From Desulfuromonadaceae bacterium (lineage in GTDB: Bacteria; Desulfobacterota; Desulfuromonadia; Desulfuromonadales; Geopsychrobacteraceae), in NCBI GenBank assembly GCA_013138655.1, contig WTCI01000093.1:1-5433 (forward strand): 5,433 nt of DNA. Direction: 5' to 3'. This document shows positions 1 to 4,981 of this stretch, one piece after another. How positions within the stretch are numbered: the first letter of the stretch is position 1; every line of letters begins with the position of its first letter. The position numbers and the translations under genes were made by a program. Below the pieces are notes generated by a model, which saw only the letters and a list, made by a program, of their open reading frames with translations, was not told the origin of the DNA and did not search any database.

Positions 1-184
1 TTTCTGCGAGAGTTTTTTGTTCCGCAGCCAGCCGGGTTTCCAGGATGGAAATCTGTTGCAACAGATTTTCCCGATCCGTTTGGTTTTTTCGGCCGGATTG
101 CAGCCGACCAAGCAGCCAGCCGCAGAAGAGGCCGAGCAGCAGGGTCAGGGATAAAAAAAGCCAGCTTTCGTTCGGCAGGTTCAC
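1..184 (-). CDS. RmuC-like membrane-anchored coiled-coil protein, N-terminal fragment
   Basis: Only the first 61 codons lie in the window; the gene runs off the left edge. It reads from a GTG at 184 with an AGGA ribosome site 8 nt upstream (193-196 on the complement). Residues 8-28 form one hydrophobic helix (WLFLSLTLLLGLFCGWLLG), followed by basic residues (GRLQSGRKN). From about residue 35 there is a polar, Leu/Gln/Glu-rich stretch typical of a coiled coil (ENLLQQISILETRLAAEQ). A short N-terminal anchor followed by a coiled coil with the LETRLAAEQ-type pattern is how DNA recombination protein RmuC usually begins; RmuC carries a nuclease-like domain further downstream and limits inversions at short inverted repeats. 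That domain is outside the window, so other single-pass coiled-coil proteins (YhcB-like, for example) remain possible. It is divergent from the cysteine-cluster gene and not part of its operon. Confidence 0.55.
   Translation of the reverse strand, partial: MNLPNESWLFLSLTLLLGLFCGWLLGRLQSGRKNQTDRENLLQQISILETRLAAEQKTLAE
49..68. repeat. Perfect 20-bp palindrome inside the RmuC-like gene
   Basis: The sequence from 49 to 68 equals its own reverse complement with no spacer, centred between 58 and 59 (half-site AAATCTGTTG). It lies in codons 39-45 of the RmuC-like frame (E-N-L-L-Q-Q-I). A dyad of this length can be a binding site for a dimeric regulator, or chance within a coiled-coil coding repeat. 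Confidence 0.6.
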
Positions 185-213
185 TTCGGCTATCCTTTGG
201 AAAAGATGACTGA

Positions 214-242
214 ACGATAGCAGACCGGGGTGGTGTCGACAA
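214..242 (-). promoter_or_regulatory. Candidate sigma70 promoter for the RmuC-like gene
   Basis: On the minus strand, TTGTCG (242-237) is followed after exactly 17 nt by TATCGT (219-214). Each hexamer matches the sigma70 consensus at 4 of 6 positions. Transcription would begin near 207, giving a leader of about 23 nt that contains the AGGA ribosome site before the GTG at 184. The fit of spacing and position is good but the hexamers are only moderate. The rest of the divergent spacer (185-323) shows no convincing plus-strand promoter; the best element, TTGACT at 283, lacks a matching -10. Confidence 0.35.
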
Positions 243-312
243 GCGGCGGTTTGCCAGTTTGTCATGATCAGTTCAAATAGCATTGACTGCTTTGAAGTAT
301 GGCTGATGTCAG

Positions 313-318
313 AGGAGG
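313..318 (+). promoter_or_regulatory. Strong Shine-Dalgarno that fixes the cysteine-cluster gene start
   Basis: AGGAGG at 313-318, inside a longer AGAGGAGGAA run, lies 5 nt before ATG 324. It is the best ribosome site in the window and decides against the longer reading from ATG 264, for which this site would be inside the coding region. Confidence 0.8.
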
Positions 319-323
319 AATTG

Positions 324-1010
324 ATGTTTGAATTTGATTTTGCTCAGTACCGGCAAGCCCTCAGCGACAAAATCGCTGATCGTTGTCCGGGGTCGGTTGC
401 GGGAGAACCGTTATTAAATGAGTTGCAGCGGGTTGCGGATGAGGCGGAAAGATTACTTGAGCAACATCAGGTTGCTGATCGTTCCTTGCTCGACTGCGGT
501 CCGGGGTGCAGCAGCTGTTGTGTGGTGAATGTTTCAACTTTGTTGCCTGAAGGAATCGCCATCGCGCATTACCTGCGTGGACAGGATGTCGGCCTGAAAA
601 ACCAGATCAGATCAAAAGTGGAGGAGCTCTGGTGCGAAGTCCGTGGCTTGGATGACGAGGAGCGACTCTGTATGCGCCGCAAGTGCGCTTTTCTTGATGA
701 GCAGGGGTGTTGCACTATTTATCCGGTCCGCCCATTGCTCTGCCGCAGTCTGACCTCAACCGATGCCGACCGCTGTCGCGAAGCTCTGGTCGGTCAGGCT
801 TTCGGGGAAGAGAGACCGATCTTGATGCATCAGTTTCAGCAACAGTTGTATGAAACACTGTTTATCGGGGTGGCTGACGGGTTGGAAAAGGGTGGACTCG
901 ACGGGCGCAGTTTTCAGTTGACCGGTTTGATCCGGTTTTTGTTCAAGCACCCGGAGGCCGAAGCCGAATTGCTTGAAGGACGACGATTGTGTTGGCAGGA
1001 TCTCTACTGA
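324..1010 (+). CDS. YkgJ-family cysteine-cluster protein (putative Zn/Fe-binding)
   Basis: A 228-residue soluble protein of the CxxCxxCC (YkgJ, UPF0153) family, which is thought to chelate zinc or iron; no reaction is established. The visible ligand set is C58-x3-C62-x2-C65-C66, then C116-x4-C121, then C129-C130-T-I-Y-P-x-R-P-L-x-C140-R, and C151. The CC-x-IYPxRPLxCR block is the family hallmark. The frame stays open back to an ATG at 264, but ATG 324 is preferred because a strong AGGAGG (313-318) lies 5 nt before it; ATGs at 264 and 306 have no such site. No signal peptide or membrane helix is evident, so it is probably cytoplasmic. The C-terminal third, roughly from residue 155, has no cysteine until C224 and is probably helical. 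The gene is monocistronic here: divergent from its left neighbour and convergent with its right one. Confidence 0.9.
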   Translation: MFEFDFAQYRQALSDKIADRCPGSVAGEPLLNELQRVADEAERLLEQHQVADRSLLDCGPGCSSCCVVNVSTLLPEGIAIAHYLRGQDVGLKNQIRSKVEELWCEVRGLDDEERLCMRRKCAFLDEQGCCTIYPVRPLLCRSLTSTDADRCREALVGQAFGEERPILMHQFQQQLYETLFIGVADGLEKGGLDGRSFQLTGLIRFLFKHPEAEAELLEGRRLCWQDLY

Positions 1011-1025
1011 AATAGCGGCAATCGG

Positions 1026-1388
1026 TCAGGTATAGGCGATGTACAACCCTAATCCGGCAAGCGATAAAATCAGGCAGAGCACCAGGGTGCTGCGGATGTA
1101 ATCCCCTTTGCGCTTTAACCGTTGGCTATTGGCAACCAGCCCGACAATACTCGTCAAACAACTGATCAGCAGTAGAATGGCGATGTAATCGACCAGAACC
1201 ATGTCCCAGTGAGGTCGCCGATAGACGTTGACGTTATAAAAACGATCAAAGAAGGTTTCGATCTCAGGCTTGGCAACGGCCGCGATACAGATTACTGCGA
1301 ACAGGCCGATTGCGGCAATGGCGTTTGCGATGGTGAGCAGCCGAATCATCGGGTCGGTCTTTTTGCGCCGGTTTGGATAATGTGTCAT
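1026..1388 (-). CDS. Small three-helix membrane protein of unknown function
   Basis: A 120-residue protein that I do not recognise as a named family. It starts with a basic tail (RRKK at 7-10) and has three hydrophobic helices at about 16-39, 64-87 and 100-119, ending five residues or fewer after the last helix. The basic N-terminus and the RLKRK loop between helices 2 and 3 (90-94), set against the more mixed loop 1 (about 40-63, with PEIETFFDRFYNVNVYRRPHWD), predict N-terminus inside and C-terminus outside. Loop 1 is rich in aromatic residues and may be the functional surface. An AGGA ribosome site (complement of 1398-1401) lies 9 nt before the ATG. It is read towards the cysteine-cluster gene (15 bp between stops) and away from clpS, so it stands alone. 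It is a credible gene because of its start site, clean topology and fit in the gap. The overlapping plus-strand frame at 1209-1403 is a shadow. Confidence 0.75.
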   Translation of the reverse strand: MTHYPNRRKKTDPMIRLLTIANAIAAIGLFAVICIAAVAKPEIETFFDRFYNVNVYRRPHWDMVLVDYIAILLLISCLTSIVGLVANSQRLKRKGDYIRSTLVLCLILSLAGLGLYIAYT

Positions 1389-1441
1389 AAGACTTATTCC
1401 TGAGAGGCTATCGATTCAGCAATAACTTATGTTAAGATGAC

Positions 1442-1470
1442 GTGAAAACCTTCCTTATTCAAGGTAAAAT
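1442..1470 (+). promoter_or_regulatory. Weak candidate promoter just before clpS
   Basis: The 88-bp spacer 1389-1476 must hold the promoter of the clpS-clpA-aat cluster and that of the divergent membrane protein. The best plus-strand pair is GTGAAA (1442-1447) and TAAAAT (1465-1470), separated by 17 nt, matching the sigma70 consensus at 4/6 and 5/6. It would start transcription at or next to the clpS ATG, giving a leaderless or nearly leaderless message. TAAGAT at 1433-1438 is an alternative -10 that leaves room for a leader, but no good -35 lies upstream of it. No clear minus-strand promoter or heat-shock (sigma32-type) element was found. Confidence 0.22.
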
Positions 1471-1476
1471 TAATCT

Positions 1477-1788
1477 ATGGCGAGCAATGCTGGAAACAAA
1501 ACAAAAACCGTCAGTAAACCTGCGGAGCAGGTTTCGACTCCTCCACTCTTTAAAGTGCTGATGCACAATGATGATTATACCACGATGGAATTTGTCATCG
1601 AAGTCCTGCGTAATATTTTCCACAAGTCAGAGACGGAGGCGGAAAAAATCATGCTGACGATCCATTTTCAGGGGTATGGCGATTGCGGGACCTTCCCTTA
1701 TGCAATTGCTGAAACCAAGGCTGATCAGGTCCGCTTGCGGGCTCGCAAGTCAGGTTTTCCATTGCGTTGTTCCCTTGAAGAGACGTAA
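1477..1788 (+). CDS. clpS: ClpS, N-degron adaptor of ClpAP
   Basis: A 103-residue ATP-dependent protease adaptor. It binds proteins with a bulky N-terminal residue (Leu, Phe, Trp, Tyr) and hands them to the ClpA N-domain for degradation by ClpAP in the cytoplasm. Residues 1-22 are a flexible, polar extension of the kind needed for delivery. The folded core starts at PPLFKVLMHNDDYTTMEFV. The residues that cradle the N-degron are present: N31, D32, D33, T35, the gatekeeper M37, V40, and M59/I62/H63 in MLTIHFQG; position 62 is Val in E. coli. The AETK motif (78-81) and the PLRCSLEE end are also typical. ATG 1477 is the only sensible start: the frame matches family length, although the only ribosome-site-like sequence, AAGG at 1461-1464, is 12 nt away and weak. 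It is first in a cluster with clpA. Confidence 0.97.
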   Translation: MASNAGNKTKTVSKPAEQVSTPPLFKVLMHNDDYTTMEFVIEVLRNIFHKSETEAEKIMLTIHFQGYGDCGTFPYAIAETKADQVRLRARKSGFPLRCSLEET

Positions 1789-1791
1789 GGA
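1787..1791 (+). promoter_or_regulatory. Ribosome site of clpA overlapping the clpS stop codon
   Basis: AAGGA (1787-1791) overlaps the clpS stop TAA (1786-1788), which ties clpA initiation to ribosomes finishing clpS. Its spacing is 3 nt to GTG 1795 and 12 nt to ATG 1804, both outside the ideal range. A second weak element, GGTGG (1794-1798), lies 5 nt before ATG 1804. Confidence 0.5.
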
Positions 1792-1803
1792 ACGGTGGCT
1801 GAA

Positions 1804-4056
1804 ATGTTTAACCAGGATGTCCAGATAGTATTTACCTTGGCGGTTCGTGAAGCGCAGCGCCGTCAGCATGAATATTTGACGACCGAGCATATTCTTTATG
1901 CCCTCTTGCTTGAAGGGGTCGGTCAGCAGCTTCTGACCGCCTGCGGCGGTGACATCGAAGGTCTTAAGGTCTTGCTGGAAAATTTCTTTGACCTGCACCT
2001 GGAGCATCTTCCGGAAGATGTCGAGGACGATGAGGTGCCACGCCAGACGCTGGCACTGCAACGGATGTTACAGCGCACGGTGCTGCATATGCAGGCGTCC
2101 AACCAGGGTGAAGTCGGGATCGGCGACCTGCTGGCAGCCATTCTGGAGGAAGAAAACTCTCATGCCTGTTTCTTTTTGCAGAGCCAGGGGATTGAGCGGG
2201 TCGATCTGCTTGATCATATTTCCCACGGGACAGCAACCGGCGCAGCGGCGGAAGAACCGGAAGAGCGCCCGGCTGAGCCCGGTCAAAGGGAGCGCGGCAA
2301 ACCCAAGCAAAAACCGGCTGATCCCTTGAAATCCTTTACCGTCGATCTGATCGCCCGGGCCCGTAAAGGGAAAATTGATCCATTGATCGGGCGGGATGCC
2401 GAGTTGGAAAGAACCATTCTGATTCTCTGCCGGCGGCGCAAAAATAATCCAATTTTTGTTGGTGAGCCAGGTGTCGGCAAGACTGCCATGGCTGAGGGCC
2501 TGGCGTTGCGGGTTGTCGAAGGAAAAGTTCCTGACCTGCTGAAAAACAGCGAACTATTCACTCTCGATATGGGAGCATTGCTGGCAGGGGCCAAATTCCG
2601 CGGGGATTTCGAGGAACGCCTCAAGTCGGTGATGGTCGCCCTGCAGAAACGGGAACGGGCCATTCTTTTTATCGATGAAATTCACACCATTGTCGGCGCC
2701 GGTGCCACCAGCGGTGGTTCGCTTGATGCTTCGAATATCCTCAAACCGGCGCTCGCTTCCGGGGAAATACGCTGTATTGGATCAACCACTTACGAGGAAT
2801 ATCGGAATCTGTTCGATAAGGACCGGGCGCTGTCACGGCGTTTCCAGAAGATCGATCTGCACGAGCCGAGTAGTGATGAGGCCTTGCAGATTCTGCAGGG
2901 GTTAAGTTCCCGTTACGCACAGCATCACGAGGTCAGTTACCGTGCAGAAGCACTTGAAGCGGCGGTCCAACTGGCGGTCAAACACCTGCCGCAGCGGCAT
3001 CTGCCGGATAAAGCGATCGATGTCATCGATGAGGCCGGGGCTCAGCAACGGCTTGACGGGCAACTGAGTAGGCCCATCGGTATCGCCGAGATCGAGCGGG
3101 TGGTGGCACGTATGGCACGGGTGCCGATGCGGACGGTGACCGGTAGTGACCGGCAGCGGTTGCGTTATCTGGAGCGTGATTTAAAGCGGGTTGTCTTCGG
3201 TCAGGATCCGGCAATTGAAAACCTGGTTAAATCGATCCATCGCTCTCGTGCCGGTTTGGGTCATCCTGACAAGCCGGTCGGTTCGCTGCTGTTTACCGGT
3301 CCCACCGGGGTGGGTAAAACAGAGGTGGCGCGGCAGTTGGCGTTGCAACTGGGGGTCAAGTTTCTGCGTTTCGACATGAGTGAGTACATGGAGAAACATT
3401 CAGTGGCCCGCCTGATCGGTGCGCCTCCCGGTTATGTCGGCTTTGAGCAGGGCGGGCTGTTGACCGAGGGGGTGGACAAAAACCCCTGGTCGGTGTTGCT
3501 GCTCGATGAGATCGAAAAAGCCCATCCTGACCTGTTCAATATCCTGCTGCAGGTGATGGATCACGGGACGCTGACCGACAATAACGGCAAGGAAACCGAC
3601 TTCCGCAACGTTATCCTGATCATGACCAGCAACATTGGTGGCCGGGATATGAACCTGGTTCCGATCGGCTTCGGTGAGCGGTCTGCTGCAGCACCGAAAA
3701 ATGCCGTCGAAAAAGCTTTCTCGCCGGAATTTCGTAATCGGCTCGATGCGACCATTCATTTTGGGTCGCTGGATGAAAAAATCATGTTGCAGGTTGTCGA
3801 TAAGTTCCTCGGTGAACTGGCCGGACAACTGGCAGAACGGAAGGTGCGTATCAAGGTTTCACCGGCGGCGCGGCGTGAGCTGGCCCGTCGTGGTTTCGAT
3901 CCCCTGTTCGGTGCGCGACCGCTCAGTCGTTTGATTCAAAGCGAGGTGAACGATCCTCTGGCAGAAAAAATTCTTTTCGGCGAACTCCGTGACGGGGGCG
4001 AGGTCCGGGTCGGTTGCAAATCGGGTCGGCTGACCTTCAAATTTCCTCAAGACTGA
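1804..4056 (+). CDS. clpA: ClpA, AAA+ unfoldase of the ClpAP protease
   Basis: A 750-residue, two-ring AAA+ unfoldase that unfolds substrates and threads them into ClpP (E. coli ClpA is 758). Residues 1-140 are the Clp-N double repeat that docks ClpS, followed by a Pro/Glu/Lys-rich linker at about 144-175. D1 has Walker A GEPGVGKT (220-227), pore loop KFRG (264-267), Walker B ILFIDE (287-292) and arginine-finger segment RALSRRF (341-347). D2 has Walker A GPTGVGKT (499-506), pore loop GYVG (543-546), Walker B VLLLDE (564-569), FRNRLD (643-648) and sensor-2 GAR (703-705). The IGF tripeptide (621-623) is the ClpP-docking loop. There is no ClpB-type middle coiled coil. ATG 1804 is preferred because it aligns with the family start MFNQ/MLNQ; the in-frame GTG 1795 adds three residues and cannot be excluded. 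All catalytic motifs look intact. The gene overlaps aat by 1 nt. Confidence 0.98.
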   Translation: MFNQDVQIVFTLAVREAQRRQHEYLTTEHILYALLLEGVGQQLLTACGGDIEGLKVLLENFFDLHLEHLPEDVEDDEVPRQTLALQRMLQRTVLHMQASNQGEVGIGDLLAAILEEENSHACFFLQSQGIERVDLLDHISHGTATGAAAEEPEERPAEPGQRERGKPKQKPADPLKSFTVDLIARARKGKIDPLIGRDAELERTILILCRRRKNNPIFVGEPGVGKTAMAEGLALRVVEGKVPDLLKNSELFTLDMGALLAGAKFRGDFEERLKSVMVALQKRERAILFIDEIHTIVGAGATSGGSLDASNILKPALASGEIRCIGSTTYEEYRNLFDKDRALSRRFQKIDLHEPSSDEALQILQGLSSRYAQHHEVSYRAEALEAAVQLAVKHLPQRHLPDKAIDVIDEAGAQQRLDGQLSRPIGIAEIERVVARMARVPMRTVTGSDRQRLRYLERDLKRVVFGQDPAIENLVKSIHRSRAGLGHPDKPVGSLLFTGPTGVGKTEVARQLALQLGVKFLRFDMSEYMEKHSVARLIGAPPGYVGFEQGGLLTEGVDKNPWSVLLLDEIEKAHPDLFNILLQVMDHGTLTDNNGKETDFRNVILIMTSNIGGRDMNLVPIGFGERSAAAPKNAVEKAFSPEFRNRLDATIHFGSLDEKIMLQVVDKFLGELAGQLAERKVRIKVSPAARRELARRGFDPLFGARPLSRLIQSEVNDPLAEKILFGELRDGGEVRVGCKSGRLTFKFPQD

Positions 4057-4784
4057 TGTCCTGCTACCAGCTGGATGATGAGCTCTGGTTTCCGCCGCTT
4101 GATGCGGCTGAGGATCATGGTTTGCTGGCGGTCGGCGGAGATCTTTCTCCGGAGCGTTTGCTGTTTGCTTACAGCCTCGGCATCTTCCCCTGGTATAATC
4201 CCGGCGAACCGATTCTCTGGTGGTCGCCGGATCCGCGTTGTGTTTTGCTCCCCTCGGAACTCCATATCTCTCGTTCGCTACGTCGTTTTTTGCGTCGGCA
4301 ACCTTTTCGGGTCAGTATTGATGAAAATTTCCCCGGCACGATTTACTGGTGCCGCCGTCTAAGAGCCAATCTTGACGGTAGCGGCACCTGGATCACCCCG
4401 GAGATGCAAAAGTCTTATCTCCGTCTGCATGAACTTGGTTTTGCTCACTCGGTAGAGTGCTGGGAGGGAGATGAGCTGGTCGGCGGGATTTACGGCGTTT
4501 GCCTGGGGCGTTGTTTCTTCGGCGAATCGATGTTCAGTCGCCGTGATAACGCCTCAAAGGTTGCCTTGGTGTCCTTGGTTCAGAAGCTGCAACAAACCGG
4601 ATTTGCCTTGCTCGATTGCCAACAGACAACCGATCATCTGCTCAGTTTTGGTGCGAAAGAAATTTCCCGGCGGGAATTTCAAAACTACTTGCGGGTTGCC
4701 GAAGTGCCGCCATACGGTCCGCTGGTCAGCAGGTTTGCGGCTGAGGAGCCATCTCAAAGATTTTGCGAAAGCATCAAAGAATGA
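4056..4784 (+). CDS. aat: Leucyl/phenylalanyl-tRNA-protein transferase
   Basis: A 242-residue cytoplasmic enzyme that moves Leu or Phe from an aminoacyl-tRNA to the N-terminal Arg or Lys of a protein, creating an N-degron for ClpS. Family blocks in order: [21 protein letters not shown] (11-31), LGIFPWYN (41-48), WWSPDPR (55-61), GSGTWIT (108-114), [13 protein letters not shown] (124-136), [11 protein letters not shown] (141-151), FFGESMFS (154-161), ASKVAL (166-171) and LLDCQ (185-189). E157 and Q189 sit where the catalytic-site Glu and Gln of E. coli Aat lie. The ATG at 4056 shares one base with the clpA stop (TGATG). The frame is open further upstream to 4014, but that reading lies within clpA and adds non-family residues. 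No ribosome site precedes the ATG, so translation probably depends on reinitiation after clpA. Confidence 0.97.
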   Translation: MSCYQLDDELWFPPLDAAEDHGLLAVGGDLSPERLLFAYSLGIFPWYNPGEPILWWSPDPRCVLLPSELHISRSLRRFLRRQPFRVSIDENFPGTIYWCRRLRANLDGSGTWITPEMQKSYLRLHELGFAHSVECWEGDELVGGIYGVCLGRCFFGESMFSRRDNASKVALVSLVQKLQQTGFALLDCQQTTDHLLSFGAKEISRREFQNYLRVAEVPPYGPLVSRFAAEEPSQRFCESIKE

Positions 4785-4939
4785 ACGTTTGTAACTGTTC
4801 AGCAAGATGTGCTGGTGATGCCCATGGAAAGGGTGTCTGTCGCCCGGATGGCGACAGTCAAGCCCCGGGGATGGCCATGTATTCATTCAATCGGCGGCCC
4901 TTGGAATGGGCGGCACCAGACCATCAGCACCCGTTCTGA
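4781..4939 (+). CDS. Possible 52-residue cysteine-containing small protein
   Basis: An open frame of 52 codons whose ATG overlaps the aat stop in an ATGA arrangement, the geometry of translationally coupled genes. The peptide begins [10 protein letters not shown] and has cysteines at 4, 6, 10 and 20, then a Gly/Asp/Pro-rich middle and an end rich in Pro and His ([10 protein letters not shown]). C4-x-C6-x3-C10-x9-C20 could bind a metal, but I recognise no family. There is no ribosome site of its own; the bases before it read GCATCAAAGA. A competing frame (ATG 4818 to stop 4943, 41 codons) is also open over the same DNA, and most of this segment is explained at least as well by RNA structure. 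The frame could therefore be fortuitous. Confidence 0.25.
   Translation: MNVCNCSARCAGDAHGKGVCRPDGDSQAPGMAMYSFNRRPLEWAAPDHQHPF
4819..4912 (+). repeat. Imperfect direct repeat forming two matching hairpins
   Basis: GCCCATGGAAAGGGTG (4820-4835) and GCCCTTGGAATGGGCG (4897-4912) agree at 13 of 16 positions. Each can form a 4-bp stem with a seven-base loop containing TGGAA. In the second copy, the last stem base differs (T to C) and turns a G-U pair into G-C. Preserved pairing with changed loop-flanking bases is what duplicated RNA-binding sites would show, though two copies are too few to prove it. Confidence 0.5.
4837..4857 (+). repeat. Perfect 8-bp inverted repeat with 5-nt loop
   Basis: CTGTCGCC and its exact complement GGCGACAG flank the loop CGGAT. 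It is the most stable hairpin in the non-coding part of the window. It is not followed by a T run (the next bases are TCAAGCC), so it is not a Rho-independent terminator of aat. It is hairpin B of the candidate structured RNA. Confidence 0.8.
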
Positions 4940-4972
4940 ATAGTTACATCGGTTTTTAAATTGCGACGAAAT

Positions 4973-4976
4973 GGTG
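4973..4976 (+). promoter_or_regulatory. Weak ribosome site of the DUF3108 gene
   Basis: GGTG (4973-4976) lies 5 nt before ATG 4982 and can pair with the CCAC part of the anti-Shine-Dalgarno sequence. It is the only candidate. A three-codon frame, ATG GTG CAG TGA (4971-4982), overlaps this ATG by one base and could affect initiation. Confidence 0.35.
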
Positions 4977-4981
4977 CAGTG

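Larger units (their letters stand above)
4809..4930 (+). ncRNA. Candidate structured RNA with GGA-loop hairpins (CsrA/RsmA-type)
   Basis: The left arm 4809-4817 (GTGCTGGTG) pairs with 4922-4930 (CATCAGCAC): 9 bp with one G-U. Inside are hairpin A, GCCC 4820-4823 with GGGT 4831-4834 and loop ATGGAAA; hairpin B, CTGTCGCC 4837-4844 with GGCGACAG 4850-4857 and loop CGGAT; and hairpin D, GCCC 4897-4900 with GGGC 4908-4911 and loop TTGGAAT. A weaker hairpin C (GCC 4862-4864 with GGC 4873-4875) places GGGGAT in its loop. All four GGA triplets of the segment can therefore sit in loops. CsrA/RsmA binds GGA, ideally ANGGA, in such loops, so this could be a leader of the DUF3108 gene or a sequestering small RNA. 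A run of five T follows at 4953-4957, without a strong adjacent stem. It does not match the riboswitch consensus sequences I know, including c-di-GMP, cobalamin, glycine and fluoride. Confidence 0.35.

Noticed and set aside
264..323. Longer start for the cysteine-cluster gene at ATG 264 or 306
   Set aside because: Neither ATG has a ribosome site, whereas AGGAGG lies 5 nt before ATG 324.
3400..3828. 142-codon minus-strand frame inside clpA, and similar shorter frames across 1750-4050
   Set aside because: These mirror the strongly conserved clpA frame, lack start signals and resemble no protein. They are shadows.
4014..4055. N-terminal extension of aat to the ATG at 4014
   Set aside because: It lies wholly inside the clpA coding region, adds residues that do not fit the family start, and ATG 4056 gives the expected length and alignment.
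4191..4199. Perfect extended -10 (TGGTATAAT) inside aat
   Set aside because: There is no -35 at 16-18 nt, and the bases encode the conserved P-W-Y-N residues of Aat. Probably chance.
4837..4857. Rho-independent terminator after aat
   Set aside because: The stem is strong but is followed by TCAAGCC, not a T run. The T run at 4953-4957 has no strong stem directly before it.
4863..4878. Adjacent 8-bp palindromes CCCCGGGG and ATGGCCAT
   Set aside because: Neither leaves a loop for a hairpin and both are short enough to occur by chance. They are noted only as part of the structured segment.
4818..4943. 41-codon frame from ATG 4818
   Set aside because: It has no ribosome site, overlaps another open frame and the hairpin segment, and encodes no recognisable pattern. 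Open frames of this size are common in GC-rich DNA.
4785..4981. Known riboswitch, SRP RNA or tRNA in the aat-DUF3108 gap
   Set aside because: Signature sequences of the c-di-GMP, cobalamin, glycine, fluoride, TPP and FMN riboswitches, of SRP RNA and of tRNA were looked for and not seen.
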